A stretch of 49,117 bases of DNA, taken from NCBI GenBank assembly GCA_030524715.1, contig JAUNGB010000033.1, forward strand, positions 1 through 49,117, in the 5' to 3' direction. This document shows, piece after piece, positions 8,233-16,597 of the stretch. The notes under the pieces were generated by a model. The model made no database searches. It had not been told where the DNA came from and saw only the letters and a list, made by a program, of their open reading frames with translations. Numbering within the stretch: position 1 is the stretch's first letter; every line of letters starts with the position of its first letter. A program made the position numbers and the translations under genes. The DNA comes from Eubacteriales bacterium (lineage in GTDB: Bacteria; Bacillota; Clostridia; Lachnospirales; Lachnospiraceae).

Positions 8233-9027
8233 TTATCGTTCAAAAAGGATTTTTATTCGTGCCGCAAGAGCCTGCAGGGTTTGCGCGCGGCTCCCGAATA
8301 CCCGGAGTGCCAAATCCCCGGAGGCAAGGCGGGTGACGCCGCCTTCACAGTCCGGAAAACTATCCAGAATCGTCCAGATTTCATCCTCGTTGCCATTACA
8401 GGCTGTCAGGAAAATATTCGCCATATGAGTATAGCCTTCATACATACCGATCCCTTCCATGGGCATAAGGGCGGGCTCATAGCGTGTGTTGTCCCGGTAG
8501 ATGAGCCTGGAGCCCCGGTAGACGCGAATCTTTGAAGAAAAGCGGCGATAAGCAAAACGTTCATTATAAGCGCATCTTCCGCAGGTAAGGATATCAAGAA
8601 GGAACAGATGGGAGGTTTCGTCGGCAAGACGGATTTCCATATCGCTGTCAAAGGCTGAATCCGCAAAGGGAATGACCGGCTGCGGATAATACGAAAGGAC
8701 GGCATTTTCTTCTACCTGGATACGGATCTTCCGGCTGGCGCATCCTCCGTCCATTTTATGGATTTTATCAAAGGACTGGGACAGGATCTCCAGATTTGAA
8801 TTTTTTCCTATATAATAAGTAAACTCCTGACAATCTCCCTTCATGATACCTGCTGAAGCGCACAGCGGCATTACCTGTATGCCGCCGTTTTCTTTTTCAA
8901 AGGGCGCCATGATCTTATAGGGTGCTGTAAAAGCAACGTCCTCAAGAATCGTCCGCCCTTCCCGAAAGCCGGATCGTATCAGAACAGACGAGGTTTTTCC
9001 GAATTGATTTACTCCCGTATTTTCCAT
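8233..9027 (-). CDS. ureD: Urease accessory protein UreD
   Basis: A 264-residue UreD/UreH-family chaperone. With UreF and UreG it docks on apo-urease and helps load nickel into the UreC active site. Family features include the N-terminal FREGRTILEDVAFTAPYKIM-like segment, the SYYPQPVIPFADSAF motif (about 118-132), and the block DILTCGRCAYNERFAYRR. It is the last gene of the cluster, and unlike its neighbours it is separated from ureG by about 180 bases containing a candidate promoter and an inverted repeat. It may therefore be expressed partly on its own. Confidence 0.92.
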   Translation of the reverse strand: MENTGVNQFGKTSSVLIRSGFREGRTILEDVAFTAPYKIMAPFEKENGGIQVMPLCASAGIMKGDCQEFTYYIGKNSNLEILSQSFDKIHKMDGGCASRKIRIQVEENAVLSYYPQPVIPFADSAFDSDMEIRLADETSHLFLLDILTCGRCAYNERFAYRRFSSKIRVYRGSRLIYRDNTRYEPALMPMEGIGMYEGYTHMANIFLTACNGNEDEIWTILDSFPDCEGGVTRLASGDLALRVFGSRAQTLQALAARIKILFER

Positions 9028-9092
9028 AAATATTTTCCCACTCCCTGCAAATCCAGTCCATTTTTTATTTCAAATTCATTTTATGATTAGAA

Positions 9093-9188
9093 CGTCAAAA
9101 GTCTTTCTTTCCAGATTCTGCTACAATATATTGCTATCATTTGCGAAGTCAATATAATAATTTCGATTATTGAATTACTCTTTTGACG
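9093..9188. promoter_or_regulatory. Inverted repeat and candidate promoter before ureD
   Basis: A 9-bp inverted repeat CGTCAAAAG (9093-9101) / CTTTTGACG (9180-9188) brackets a minus-strand candidate promoter TTGACT (9147-9152), 16-base spacer, TATATT (9125-9130). An inner hairpin AATAAT-TTCG-ATTATT lies near 9156-9171. This suggests separate or extra control of ureD; function is inferred. Confidence 0.4.
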
Positions 9189-9206
9189 CCTAAATCATTT
9201 TATTTT

Positions 9207-9815
9207 TTATAAGTCTTCAAGCAGCACATTCTTCTGAATCCACTGTACTACGTCGTCCACATGCTCGTCGCCGCGTATATTTGTGAAAATAAACGGCCTC
9301 TGGCCGCGCATTTTTTTAGAATCCCGATCCATAACCTCAAGGCTTGCCCCTACATAAGGAGCCAGATCGATTTTATTGATCACAAGAAGATCAGAGCGGG
9401 TAATTCCGGGGCCGCCTTTTCTGGGAATCTTATCTCCCTCGGCCACATCGATAACGAAAATCGTAGCGTCCACAAGCTCAGGGCTGAACGTGGCGGAAAG
9501 ATTGTCCCCGCCGCTCTCAATAAATAAAATCTCAATATCAGGAAAGCGCTCAAGCATTTCATCCACTGCCTCCAGATTCATAGACGCATCCTCCCGGATG
9601 GCGGTATGGGGACAGCCTCCCGTCTCTACGCCTGTGATCCGCTCCATGGGAAGAACGCTGTTCTTTGCAAGGAACTCTGCATCCTCCTTTGTATAAATAT
9701 CATTTGTAATAACGCCGATACTATATTTCCCGGCCATTTTTCTGACCAGGCTCTCGATTAAAGCGGTTTTGCCGGAACCTACCGGTCCGGCCACGCCGAT
9801 TTTTACAAATCCCAT
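9207..9815 (-). CDS. ureG: Urease accessory GTPase UreG
   Basis: A 202-residue SIMIBI-class GTPase that couples GTP hydrolysis to nickel delivery to urease. Visible motifs: P-loop [10 protein letters not shown] (about residues 10-19), the Cys-Pro-His nickel site in [19 protein letters not shown] (about 67-85), the [15 protein letters not shown] segment, and the guanine-specificity NKID in [22 protein letters not shown] precedes the ATG. It directly follows ureF with a short gap. Confidence 0.97.
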   Translation of the reverse strand: MGFVKIGVAGPVGSGKTALIESLVRKMAGKYSIGVITNDIYTKEDAEFLAKNSVLPMERITGVETGGCPHTAIREDASMNLEAVDEMLERFPDIEILFIESGGDNLSATFSPELVDATIFVIDVAEGDKIPRKGGPGITRSDLLVINKIDLAPYVGASLEVMDRDSKKMRGQRPFIFTNIRGDEHVDDVVQWIQKNVLLEDL

Positions 9816-9830
9816 GATAAGATAATCCTC

Positions 9831-10523
9831 CTAAGACATATAAATTCTTGAATACAGCCTTTCGTGCTGTATCCCCCTGATGTCGAAGCCAGGGGCTGAC
9901 AAGCCCAGTTCCTCTTCATCCCAATCCGCTGCTTCTTCTAAAATTTCTTTAAAATATCCATAACAGTTTTTCAGAAGCATTTGGCCTGCGCTCTGACTGA
10001 GAGGAATCGTCTTCACACAATTTGTTACCATTGCCGACGTCTGCGCATACAGATAATGCGCCAGCACAGCTTCCTCTTCGATCCTCAAAGCGGCGCAGAA
10101 CACTCCATAAACGCAGCAATGGCTGATGGGCATGCCTTTCCGCTCCCTCAGATACTTCTCAAAAATATTGTTTTCGCAAAGATCCGTTTCCATTTTTTCT
10201 ATTGTCTTTACAAAGCGCGAGCCCATTTTCCGGGAAGCCTCCCTCTGCTCTGCAGGAATCCTTGACGCCTCCAAAAGCTCTTCCAGAGCCATAAGCCCAT
10301 CCAGGTCTTCCTTCAGCGCCCTTTCATAGGCAAGCCTTACCGCCAGCAGATCCATCCTTGCCAGACCCCATTTGAGTTTATTGGCAATATATTCCCCGGC
10401 GCTTTCCACATCATGGACGATTCCCTTCTGAATATATGTCTCCAGCCCCTGTGAATGTGAATATCCGCCAATCGGGAACAGCGCGTCATTCACCTGCAAA
10501 AGATAAAACAGCTTGTCCGACAT
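9831..10523 (-). CDS. ureF: Urease accessory protein UreF
   Basis: A 230-residue all-helical UreF, which bridges UreD and UreG in the nickel-loading complex. Family motifs include the N-terminal LQVNDALFPIGGYSHSQGLE (about 8-27) and the C-terminal TNCVKTIPLSQSAGQ. The start at 10523 (MSDKLFYLL) was preferred over an upstream ATG at 10550 because GGGAGG lies directly before it and the extension has no family match. Confidence 0.95.
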   Translation of the reverse strand: MSDKLFYLLQVNDALFPIGGYSHSQGLETYIQKGIVHDVESAGEYIANKLKWGLARMDLLAVRLAYERALKEDLDGLMALEELLEASRIPAEQREASRKMGSRFVKTIEKMETDLCENNIFEKYLRERKGMPISHCCVYGVFCAALRIEEEAVLAHYLYAQTSAMVTNCVKTIPLSQSAGQMLLKNCYGYFKEILEEAADWDEEELGLSAPGFDIRGIQHERLYSRIYMS

Positions 10524-10621
10524 ATTTCCTCCCACCTTAATGATAATCATTACTTGATGATGATAATAACTTAGTGATAACAGCAGCTTAGTATTAATGA
10601 TTGCTCCGTATTAATGATCGT

Positions 10622-11098
10622 TCAGTGATGATGATTATGAATGGAAGCTGAAATCCTTTTGTCAAAGTCCAGCTTTGCCGTCTTTTTTTCTACAGTCACT
10701 CCATGGAGTTTCTGCAGCATTGCCAGCATAGGCTCATTAAAAACAGTAATAAAGGAGTCTCCGTCTCCCCAGAACAGAGGCGCATGGCGGTTTCCGATCT
10801 CATAGCAGACCTTTGCCGCCATCCTTTCATGGCCTTCCTTCAGTGTAATTTCAAGGATCTCACAGGGCGGCGTGGAAACCGCGATAACCGTATCCTGGTC
10901 CAAATAGATCACATCATCCTGAACCAGTCCCCGGGACAGTACGGAATCATCCATCCGGATGCCGACCTCCCGTCCCTTATCCGTCATCTTTCTGTGTATC
11001 TTTTTAAAAGCCTCATGCCATTCGATTTCTACATATTCCACACTTTTTCCGGTACAGTCCAGTTCCTTCAGGCTGCCTAATATCCGTTCACAAACCAT
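10622..11098 (-). CDS. ureE: Urease accessory protein UreE
   Basis: A 158-residue UreE metallochaperone that carries nickel to the urease assembly complex. It has the N-terminal peptide-binding domain and the C-terminal metal-binding domain, with the core GNRHAPLFWGDGDSFI holding the conserved dimer-interface histidine. The tail ends HNHHH, a short His-rich nickel-binding end. The start at 11098 is taken from GGAGG about 10 bases upstream; an ATG at 11134 overlaps ureI and lacks a site. About 100 AT-rich bases separate it from ureF. Confidence 0.93.
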   Translation of the reverse strand: MVCERILGSLKELDCTGKSVEYVEIEWHEAFKKIHRKMTDKGREVGIRMDDSVLSRGLVQDDVIYLDQDTVIAVSTPPCEILEITLKEGHERMAAKVCYEIGNRHAPLFWGDGDSFITVFNEPMLAMLQKLHGVTVEKKTAKLDFDKRISASIHNHHH

Positions 11099-11127
11099 CC
11101 TATTGTTTCCTCCGTTCCATTCAATGA

Positions 11128-11634
11128 TCACCAAATCTGAAGAAGCATCATCACTCCGGGGATCCAGGCAGTCACAACGCCCTCAAATACCTGAAGCGCC
11201 GGAACAAATTTTCCAAGCTTCTTTCCCATAATGTCCTCTACAAAAGAAGTTCCCCACAGGATTGCCCACAAGTACCAGATAGCAGCCCACCGTATGTCCG
11301 GCGTAATTCCCAGCGCTTCACTTCCTGTAAATCCTTCTATTGTCCCAAAAATAACCGCATTCACTGCAACAAAGGTGGAAAACCATGCGAACGGAATCGG
11401 ACTGAGCTTCAAAAACTTTGAAAAAGCAACGAACAAATATGTAAAACAGAACAAGAGCCCCGTTCCTGCCGCATAATAATTTCCCTGTACCAGATTTACA
11501 AAATTAATAAACAAAGATAAGCCGCCCGTAAAAATATTCATGATTGCCGTTGATTTTCCATCGACTTTATATAAAGCGCACATCCCGTTATTTATTAAAA
11601 CGATTCCTACAAACAAAAGACAAACTCCCAGCAT
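11128..11634 (-). CDS. ureI: UreI/AmiS-family urea channel
   Basis: A 168-residue integral membrane protein of the AmiS/UreI family, proton-gated urea or short-amide channels. Six hydrophobic helices can be placed (about 2-20, 28-48, 55-72, 80-98, 112-130, 142-166). Family residues are seen in the first helix LFVGIVLINNGMCAL and in LWAILWGTSFVEDI. Its place between ureC and ureE makes urea uptake the likely role; amide specificity cannot be excluded. No nickel transporter is present in the window. Confidence 0.9.
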   Translation of the reverse strand: MLGVCLLFVGIVLINNGMCALYKVDGKSTAIMNIFTGGLSLFINFVNLVQGNYYAAGTGLLFCFTYLFVAFSKFLKLSPIPFAWFSTFVAVNAVIFGTIEGFTGSEALGITPDIRWAAIWYLWAILWGTSFVEDIMGKKLGKFVPALQVFEGVVTAWIPGVMMLLQIW

Positions 11635-11655
11635 AATCTCTCTTCCTTTCCATTC

Positions 11656-11732
11656 CCGGGGATGAATCCCGCCAATAATCCAAATTTGTTACTCACCGCC
11701 TATAGAGGTATGAGTCATCCCCGTCTGACATA
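11656..11732. repeat. Dispersed hairpin element, divergent copy 3
   Basis: It shares the core CAAATTTGTTACTCACCGCC-TATAGAGG and the GTCATCCC arm with the two 98-nt copies at 15433-15530 and 27697-27794 but differs at both ends. It is in the ureC-ureI gap. Confidence 0.6.
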
Positions 11733-11740
11733 AAGGGTAT

Positions 11741-11770
11741 GCAGAGGATCCGCCGCAGCGGATCCTTTGC
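11741..11770 (-). promoter_or_regulatory. Intra-operon hairpin after ureC
   Basis: A 13-bp stem (GCAGAGGATCCGC with GCGGATCCTTTGC, one mismatch) and a 4-base loop lie 22 bases past the ureC stop. There is no T-run, so it is more likely a 3' stabiliser or RNA-processing site than a terminator. It would divide structural genes from accessory genes. Confidence 0.45.
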
Positions 11771-11792
11771 GTTCCCTTGATTCCGGGTTCCC

Positions 11793-13514
11793 TTAAAACA
11801 AGCTGTACATCTGTGTCAACGGCAATTTTTCCGCCGGTCTGGACGTGATCGCCTCTCCGTCCACCGTAACCTCATAGGTCTCCGGATCAACGGTCAATAC
11901 CGGCGTCCGGTCATTATAAACCATATCCTTCTTGCTGATATTTCTGCACCCGCAGACCGGAACCACCGTCTTCTCCAGGCCATATTCTTCTTTTATGCCG
12001 GATTCCAGAGCAGCCTTTGAAACAAAGGTCAGGCATGCCTCATATTTTGCTTTTCCGTGAGCCGCAAACATGGGCTGATAAAAGATCGGCTGCGTCGTCG
12101 GAATCGATGCATTTGCATCTCCCATTTTAGAAGCCAGGATCATTCCGCCTTTAATGATCATATCCGGTTTTGCGCCAAAAAACGCCGGATTCCAGAGTAC
12201 TAAATCCGCAAATTTTCCCACTTCCACAGAGCCTATATATTTGGAAATCCCATGAGTCACTGCCGGATTTATTGTGTACTTTGCAATATACCGTTTTACA
12301 CGGAAATTGTCATTGCCATGACCTTCATCCTCCGGAAGCGCCCCGCGCTCATCCTTCATTTTGCTTGCTGTCTGCCAGGTACGGGTGATAACCTCCCCTA
12401 CACGGCCCATTGCCTGGGAATCGGAGCTCATCATACTGAAGATTCCCATATCATGAAGAACATCCTCCGCCGCAATGGTTTCAGGACGGATTCTGGAATC
12501 TGCAAACGCCACATCCTCCGGGATCTTTTTGTCAAGATGATGGCAGACCATCAGCATATCCAGATGCTCGTCCAGAGTATTCACTGTATACGGCATAGTA
12601 GGATTTGTAGACGACGGAAGCACATTCGGCGCTGCCGCTGCCCGGATGATATCAGGCGCATGGCCGCCGCCCGCGCCCTCTGTATGGTAGGTGTGGATTG
12701 TTCTTCCGCCGATTGCCGCCAGAGTGTCCTCCACACATCCTCCTTCGTTCAACGTGTCTGTATGGATAGCCACCTGTACGTCATATTCATCCGCTACATT
12801 CAGGCAGTGATCGATAACAGCCGGGGTCGCGCCCCAGTCCTCATGGATCTTCAGCCCCATTGCCCCTGCCTTCACCTGCTCGATCAGGGGCTGCTCATCC
12901 GAACAATTTCCCTTTCCAAGAAATCCCAGGTTCATGGGATACTCTTCTGCCGCTTTCAGCATCATTTTCAGGTTCCACGGTCCCGGTGTACAGGTGGTTG
13001 CATTGGTGCCGTCCGCCGGGCCGGTGCCGCCGCCGATCATAGTAGTCACACCGCTGTACAGCGCACAGTCGATCTGTTGGGGGCTGATAAAATGAATATG
13101 CGTATCAATCCCTCCCGCCGTCACGATCAGCCCTTCCCCTGCAAGAGCCTCTGTGGAAGCGCCCACAGTCATGCCAGGCGTTACGCCGTCCATAATATCA
13201 GGGTTTCCCGCTTTGCCGATTCCGCAGATTTTTCCATCTTTAATACCAATATCTGCTTTGATGATCCCTGTATAGTCCACGATCAAAGCATTGGTAATAA
13301 CCAAGTCCAGATCCCCGTCCCTGCTTAAGGTTTTTACGGACTGTCCCATACCGTCACGGATGGTTTTTCCGCCTCCGAACTTCACTTCATCGCCGTAGGT
13401 TGTATAATCCTTTTCTACCTCAATCACCAGGCTGGTATCTGCCAGACGTACCTTATCCCCGATGGTCGGCCCGTACATTGCAGCATATTTGCTGCCGGAA
13501 ATCTTTACGCTCAT
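11793..13514 (-). CDS. ureC: Urease alpha subunit UreC
   Basis: A 573-residue catalytic subunit that hydrolyses urea to ammonia and carbamate at a dinickel centre. All ligands are visible: H139 and H141 in GIDTHIHF, the carbamylated K222 in [10 protein letters not shown]251 in [10 protein letters not shown]277 in YHTEGAGGG, and D365 in [10 protein letters not shown]. The active-site flap is MVCHHLD (about 322-328). Length is normal for a separate alpha subunit. AAGGAGG precedes the ATG, and it follows ureB by 12 bases. Predicted fully active once nickel is loaded. Confidence 0.98.
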   Translation of the reverse strand: MSVKISGSKYAAMYGPTIGDKVRLADTSLVIEVEKDYTTYGDEVKFGGGKTIRDGMGQSVKTLSRDGDLDLVITNALIVDYTGIIKADIGIKDGKICGIGKAGNPDIMDGVTPGMTVGASTEALAGEGLIVTAGGIDTHIHFISPQQIDCALYSGVTTMIGGGTGPADGTNATTCTPGPWNLKMMLKAAEEYPMNLGFLGKGNCSDEQPLIEQVKAGAMGLKIHEDWGATPAVIDHCLNVADEYDVQVAIHTDTLNEGGCVEDTLAAIGGRTIHTYHTEGAGGGHAPDIIRAAAAPNVLPSSTNPTMPYTVNTLDEHLDMLMVCHHLDKKIPEDVAFADSRIRPETIAAEDVLHDMGIFSMMSSDSQAMGRVGEVITRTWQTASKMKDERGALPEDEGHGNDNFRVKRYIAKYTINPAVTHGISKYIGSVEVGKFADLVLWNPAFFGAKPDMIIKGGMILASKMGDANASIPTTQPIFYQPMFAAHGKAKYEACLTFVSKAALESGIKEEYGLEKTVVPVCGCRNISKKDMVYNDRTPVLTVDPETYEVTVDGEAITSRPAEKLPLTQMYSLF

Positions 13515-13526
13515 ACCTGTACCTCC

Positions 13527-13886
13527 TTACAGAAATCCTTTTAATTTTGCAGTGTTCACAGAAGCTTTCTTTGTATCGTCAGTTACCTGCGCACAGGTAA
13601 GATCGTTTAATCCGAATACCCGTTTTCTGCCGCCCATTTCGGTAAGCTGCACTTCCTTTTCCTCTCCCGGCTCAAAACGCACGGATGTACCGGAAGGGAT
13701 ATCCAGATGGTATCCATATGCGGCTTCTCTGTCAAAAGACAAGCATTTATTCACTTCAAAAAAATGGTAATGGGAGCCCACCTGAACCGGACGGTCACCC
13801 TTGTTTGCCACCAGAATTTTCACTGTTTTTTTGCCTTCGTTTAATATGATTTCCCGTTCCATGGGAATGATCTCTCCAATTTTCAT
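13527..13886 (-). CDS. ureB: Urease beta subunit UreB
   Basis: A 119-residue beta subunit, a structural part of the (alpha-beta-gamma)3 urease. The core [20 protein letters not shown] and [19 protein letters not shown] segments (each seen in the protein) are typical. The C-terminal extension past GLNDLT is short. AGGAGG precedes the ATG; the gene lies between ureA and ureC with short gaps. Being separate from gamma, it follows the usual three-subunit bacterial arrangement. Confidence 0.97.
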   Translation of the reverse strand: MKIGEIIPMEREIILNEGKKTVKILVANKGDRPVQVGSHYHFFEVNKCLSFDREAAYGYHLDIPSGTSVRFEPGEEKEVQLTEMGGRKRVFGLNDLTCAQVTDDTKKASVNTAKLKGFL

Positions 13887-13904
13887 AAATAACTTCCTCC
13901 TGAT

Positions 13905-14207
13905 TTACTGAATAGGATTATGTACGGTTACCAGCTTTGTCCCATCCGGAAAAGTAGCTTCCACCTGAACCTCGCCGATCATATCGGCAACTCCCTCCAT
14001 CACATCCTCTTTGGTCAGGATTTTCGTTCCAAGCTGCATAAGCTCCACAACGGTTTTCCCATCTCTTGCAAGCTCCAGAAGCTCAGAACTGATATAGGCA
14101 AGCGCCTCAACATAATTCAGCTTCAGTCCTCTTTCTTTTCTTTCTTTTGCCAGATTCCCGGCCATGTGAAGCATTAATTTCTCCTGTTCCTTCGGATTCA
14201 GCCTCAT
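13905..14207 (-). CDS. ureA: Urease gamma subunit UreA
   Basis: A 100-residue gamma subunit, the smallest structural part of urease. Family features are [16 protein letters not shown] at the start, [14 protein letters not shown] (about 33-46), and the ending [18 protein letters not shown]. It is the first gene of the cluster. GAGAGGAGG lies just before the ATG, and a leader of about 170 bases with an internal terminator precedes it. Confidence 0.97.
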   Translation of the reverse strand: MRLNPKEQEKLMLHMAGNLAKERKERGLKLNYVEALAYISSELLELARDGKTVVELMQLGTKILTKEDVMEGVADMIGEVQVEATFPDGTKLVTVHNPIQ

Positions 14208-14306
14208 AATATTCCTCCTCTCACATACCAGTACATCGCTGCAGTAATCCTGAAATAATAAGTGCAGTGATATACTAACCTTTCATAGTGCTGACCTTTC
14301 ATATAC

Positions 14307-14347
14307 AAAAAAAGCAGACAACAGAATCCTTAGACTCCATTGTCTGC
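14307..14347 (-). terminator. Intrinsic terminator inside the ureA leader
   Basis: On minus, 15 consecutive base pairs (some G-U) with a 4-base loop (positions 14347 to 14314) are followed by seven Ts (14313-14307). It lies between the consensus promoter and ureA, so most transcripts would stop here unless an antiterminator forms. The preceding leader can pair alternatively (CCATGT with ACAATGG near the 5' arm). Confidence 0.75.
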
Positions 14348-14384
14348 ATTCGCCTCCCCGCAGGGAATATTTTACATGGGTTGA

Positions 14385-14413
14385 ATTATAAATGAACTTC
14401 TCTTTTACGTCAA
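14385..14413 (-). promoter_or_regulatory. Promoter of the urease cluster
   Basis: On minus: -35 TTGACG (14408-14413), 17-base spacer, -10 TATAAT (14385-14390). It is downstream of the DUF951 stop codon and about 180 bases before ureA, so its transcript starts with the terminator-bearing leader. Confidence 0.8.
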
Positions 14414-14448
14414 GTGATTTCATAAAATCAATGCAATTTCAGTTATAA

Positions 14449-14646
14449 TTACGAATTTTCATGTAATTTTTGCAAATTTTTCGTGTTTTTCTCCACCATC
14501 CTGCGCGGTACCATGATCTGTCTGCCACACCCCATACATTTCAGCCGAAAATCCGCGCCGACCCGCAGGATTTCCCACTCCCGGCTGCCGCAGGGATGCC
14601 CTTTTTTTAATGTTACGATATCCCCGATTTCATAAAGAAGCCCCAT
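14449..14646 (-). CDS. DUF951 protein
   Basis: A 65-residue DUF951 protein, a small Firmicute family of unknown function. Visible features are EIGDIVTLKKGHPCGSREWE at the start, then FRLKCMGCGRQIMVPRR, giving a single Cys plus a CxxC pair that may bind a metal. In many Firmicutes it lies near chromosome-partition or translation genes; here it follows the sirtuin gene with a 3-base gap, which suggests co-transcription. Confidence 0.9.
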   Translation of the reverse strand: MGLLYEIGDIVTLKKGHPCGSREWEILRVGADFRLKCMGCGRQIMVPRRMVEKNTKNLQKLHENS

Positions 14647-14649
14647 TGA

Positions 14650-15381
14650 TCATACTCCCCTGACTTTTATTTGTGAAAATACCTGTCCGATCGGTTCTTG
14701 GATCAGCAGATTTGCATACCTGTCCCTTGGCGTCGGCGACTTATTGATCACTACCAGATATTCTCCGCGGAAATAGTCGATCAGGCTTGCCGCCGGATAA
14801 ACCGCCAGAGATGTCCCTCCGATTATCAGTACCTGGGCATTGGCAATTGCACGGACAGATTCATTGATTGTATCATTATCCAGCCCTTCTTCATAAAGGA
14901 CCACGTCTGGTTTTATGATACCGCCACACTCACAGCGAGGCACTCCAACCGAGCCCTTGATATGGGAAAATCCATAAAATTTCCCGCACTTCATGCAGTA
15001 ATTCCGATACACGCTTCCATGCAGCTCCAGCACCTTTTTGCTTCCTGCCATCTGATGAAGATTATCGGTATTCTGGGTGATCACCGCCTTTAACTTACCT
15101 GCTCTTTCAAGCTCCGCAAGCTTTAAATGAGCCCCATTGGGCTTTGCCGTGTCGCACAGCATCTTATCCCTGTAAAACTTGTAAAATTCCTCCGGACGGC
15201 GCATAAAAAATGTGTGGCTTAAAATCGTTTCCGGTGGAAAATCATACTTCTGATGATACAGTCCGTCCTGGGAACGGAAGTCTGGAATTCCGCTCTCCGT
15301 GGATACGCCCGCCCCTCCGAAAAACACAATATTGTCATGGGTATCAATAATCTCCTGCAGCTTTTCAATTTCCTTCTCCAT
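14650..15381 (-). CDS. cobB: Sir2-family NAD-dependent protein deacylase
   Basis: A 243-residue sirtuin that removes acyl groups from lysine using NAD. Motifs: the NAD-binding GGAGVSTESGIPDFRS (about 21-36), QNTDNLHQMAG (about 103-113), the catalytic His in LELHGSVYRNYC, and zinc cysteines CMKCG and CECGG. Length fits a bacterial class-U/III-type enzyme. GGAGG precedes the ATG; DUF951 follows within 3 bases. Specific substrates cannot be inferred. The symbol is used in the family sense. Confidence 0.93.
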   Translation of the reverse strand: MEKEIEKLQEIIDTHDNIVFFGGAGVSTESGIPDFRSQDGLYHQKYDFPPETILSHTFFMRRPEEFYKFYRDKMLCDTAKPNGAHLKLAELERAGKLKAVITQNTDNLHQMAGSKKVLELHGSVYRNYCMKCGKFYGFSHIKGSVGVPRCECGGIIKPDVVLYEEGLDNDTINESVRAIANAQVLIIGGTSLAVYPAASLIDYFRGEYLVVINKSPTPRDRYANLLIQEPIGQVFSQIKVRGV

Positions 15382-15432
15382 TCTAAAACCTCCCTTATTT
15401 GTATTCTTTTATACGTTTCTCCCTGAACCTCT

Positions 15433-15530
15433 TCGCGGAGCATATATCAGATGGGGGATTGAATCCCGCCACTGATACAAATTTGTCACTCACCGCCTAT
15501 AGAGGCGGGAGTCATCCCACATCTGATGTA
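15433..15530. repeat. 98-nt dispersed hairpin element, copy 1
   Basis: It matches 27697-27794 over 98 bases with three differences. The arms TATCAGATG...ATCCCGCC and GGCGGGAGTCATCCC...ATCTGAT can form a hairpin of about 25 bp with some mismatches and a loop of about 35 bases. It begins 4 bases past the sortase stop, in the sortase direction. Confidence 0.8.
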
Positions 15531-15534
15531 AAAG

Positions 15535-16356
15535 TCATTCCACATCCAGGGCGTCCACCATTTTTCCCTGTACCACAAAGCGAGTTGCTTCATTCCCCGT
15601 ACAGGTGGATAATGTGACCACCTTGTCTCTCATGTTCAGGTCCTCCGCGCTGATATCCGTCTGTATCTCGGAATAGCCCTTCACCTTCTTCAGATATTCT
15701 TCAAATTCCACTCCCGGTCCCTTAAACAAGGTATAAGTATCGCTGCTTACTGATGTGGTATACGCCGAAATGATCTCATACCGGTAATTCTTCTCCGGCG
15801 TCAGGATCCAGAAGTATTTACTCTTCTTATAGGCGCTTTCATCCTTCGTAAACTCCTTCAGCGTACCGAACATGGAGCCGTTCTTCATGTTGTGGCCGTA
15901 CACCAGGGTATTGCAGTCGCTGAAATCCCCCTTATTTTCATAGTCCACAAAAATAGTTCCCGCAATGTTGTAATTCTTTTCATAGGTGGTATGCAGGTAG
16001 GTGGAATTATCAGTTCCCTGTACCACCGGATAGCTCACGCCCTCCAGCGCTTCAATATAGATCCATCCCACTACATCCTCATTTGTATTCTTTAAGGCGT
16101 CAAAATCCACCTTCAAAGGCGCTGAGAGCTTATTCTCCGGCCCTGCCGGCTCCTGCTCTTCTTTATCAGGCTCCCTGTCGATCACTGCCATCTGCTCAAT
16201 ATGATTATATTCGTCCGTTCCCTTCTTATACTCCGTATAAATATGATATAAATTATACGCCGCATAGCAGAAAACTCCGATAGCCAGAATCAGGACAAGG
16301 GTCAGGATAATATCTCCGCCTTTACTTTTCTTTTTATTTTTTTTCTGATCTGTCAT
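15535..16356 (-). CDS. srtB: Class B sortase
   Basis: A 273-residue membrane-anchored cysteine transpeptidase that attaches surface proteins to the cell wall or assembles pili. It has a lysine-rich cytoplasmic start, one membrane segment (about 15-37) and an extracellular sortase domain. Catalytic residues are visible: His in VYGHNMKNG, Cys in LSTCTGNE, Arg in ATRFVVQG. The ending and spacing fit the SrtB family. The start at 16356 follows AGGAG by 8 bases; an upstream in-frame ATG at 16377 is possible. No substrate with a sorting signal is seen nearby. Confidence 0.9.
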   Translation of the reverse strand: MTDQKKNKKKSKGGDIILTLVLILAIGVFCYAAYNLYHIYTEYKKGTDEYNHIEQMAVIDREPDKEEQEPAGPENKLSAPLKVDFDALKNTNEDVVGWIYIEALEGVSYPVVQGTDNSTYLHTTYEKNYNIAGTIFVDYENKGDFSDCNTLVYGHNMKNGSMFGTLKEFTKDESAYKKSKYFWILTPEKNYRYEIISAYTTSVSSDTYTLFKGPGVEFEEYLKKVKGYSEIQTDISAEDLNMRDKVVTLSTCTGNEATRFVVQGKMVDALDVE

Positions 16357-16420
16357 GTTCACACTCCTTTTCTCCATTATAATGACCCCCGCAAATTCTT
16401 GCAACCACTTTTCCCAAATT

Positions 16421-16458
16421 GTTGACTCAACCCTTGCAGTCAGAGTGTAAACAGTAAC
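16421..16458. repeat. Partial copy of the GTTACTG/CAGTAAC palindrome
   Basis: Contains CCTTGCAGTCAGAGTG and TAAACAGTAAC, matching one arm of the dispersed palindrome, but the other arm is missing. Likely a decayed copy. Confidence 0.4.
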
Positions 16459-16500
16459 CCCAAATTCCCCTGCTTTGATGATTTAATTTATGCGAAATAC

Positions 16501-16527
16501 AAAAACAGCCCGGATAATTCCGGGCTG
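16501..16527 (-). terminator. Terminator of the dehydratase gene
   Basis: On minus, CAGCCCGGA-ATTA-TCCGGGCTG followed by TTTTT, about 70 bases past the stop. It abuts a dispersed palindrome copy. Confidence 0.85.
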
Positions 16528-16589
16528 ACAATTATACATTATTTGCCCATAGCCTTGCAGCCAGTGCAAGGCTTGGGAATGAACAGTAT
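16525..16589. repeat. Dispersed palindrome, copy B
   Basis: Shares with copy A the string CAATTATACATT, the inner stem AGCCTTGCA (16551-16559) / TGCAAGGCT (16565-16573) and the right arm GAACAGTA. The left GTTACTG arm is lost. Confidence 0.6.
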
Positions 16590-16597
16590 CTATATTT

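Noticed and set aside
8126-8535. Two plus-strand open frames with repeated INAG/KCRP residues
   Set aside because: They arise from translating the 24-nt tandem duplication and the antisense of ureD.
12252-13328. 358-codon plus-strand open frame
   Set aside because: Antisense to ureC, whose frame is unmistakable; composition is shadow-like and no start signal is present.
11793-14207. Truncated or inactive urease
   Set aside because: All nickel ligands, the lysine and the flap histidine are in place and all three subunits are of normal length.
14208-14380. Known riboswitch in the ureA leader
   Set aside because: I looked for NiCo, guanidine, purine, fluoride and cobalamin features and found no convincing consensus; only an unclassified terminator leader can be supported.
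15399-15617. Open frames here and at 27723 sharing the peptide NPATDTN
   Set aside because: They are plus-strand translations of the 98-nt hairpin element; the shared peptide reflects the shared repeat and not a protein family.
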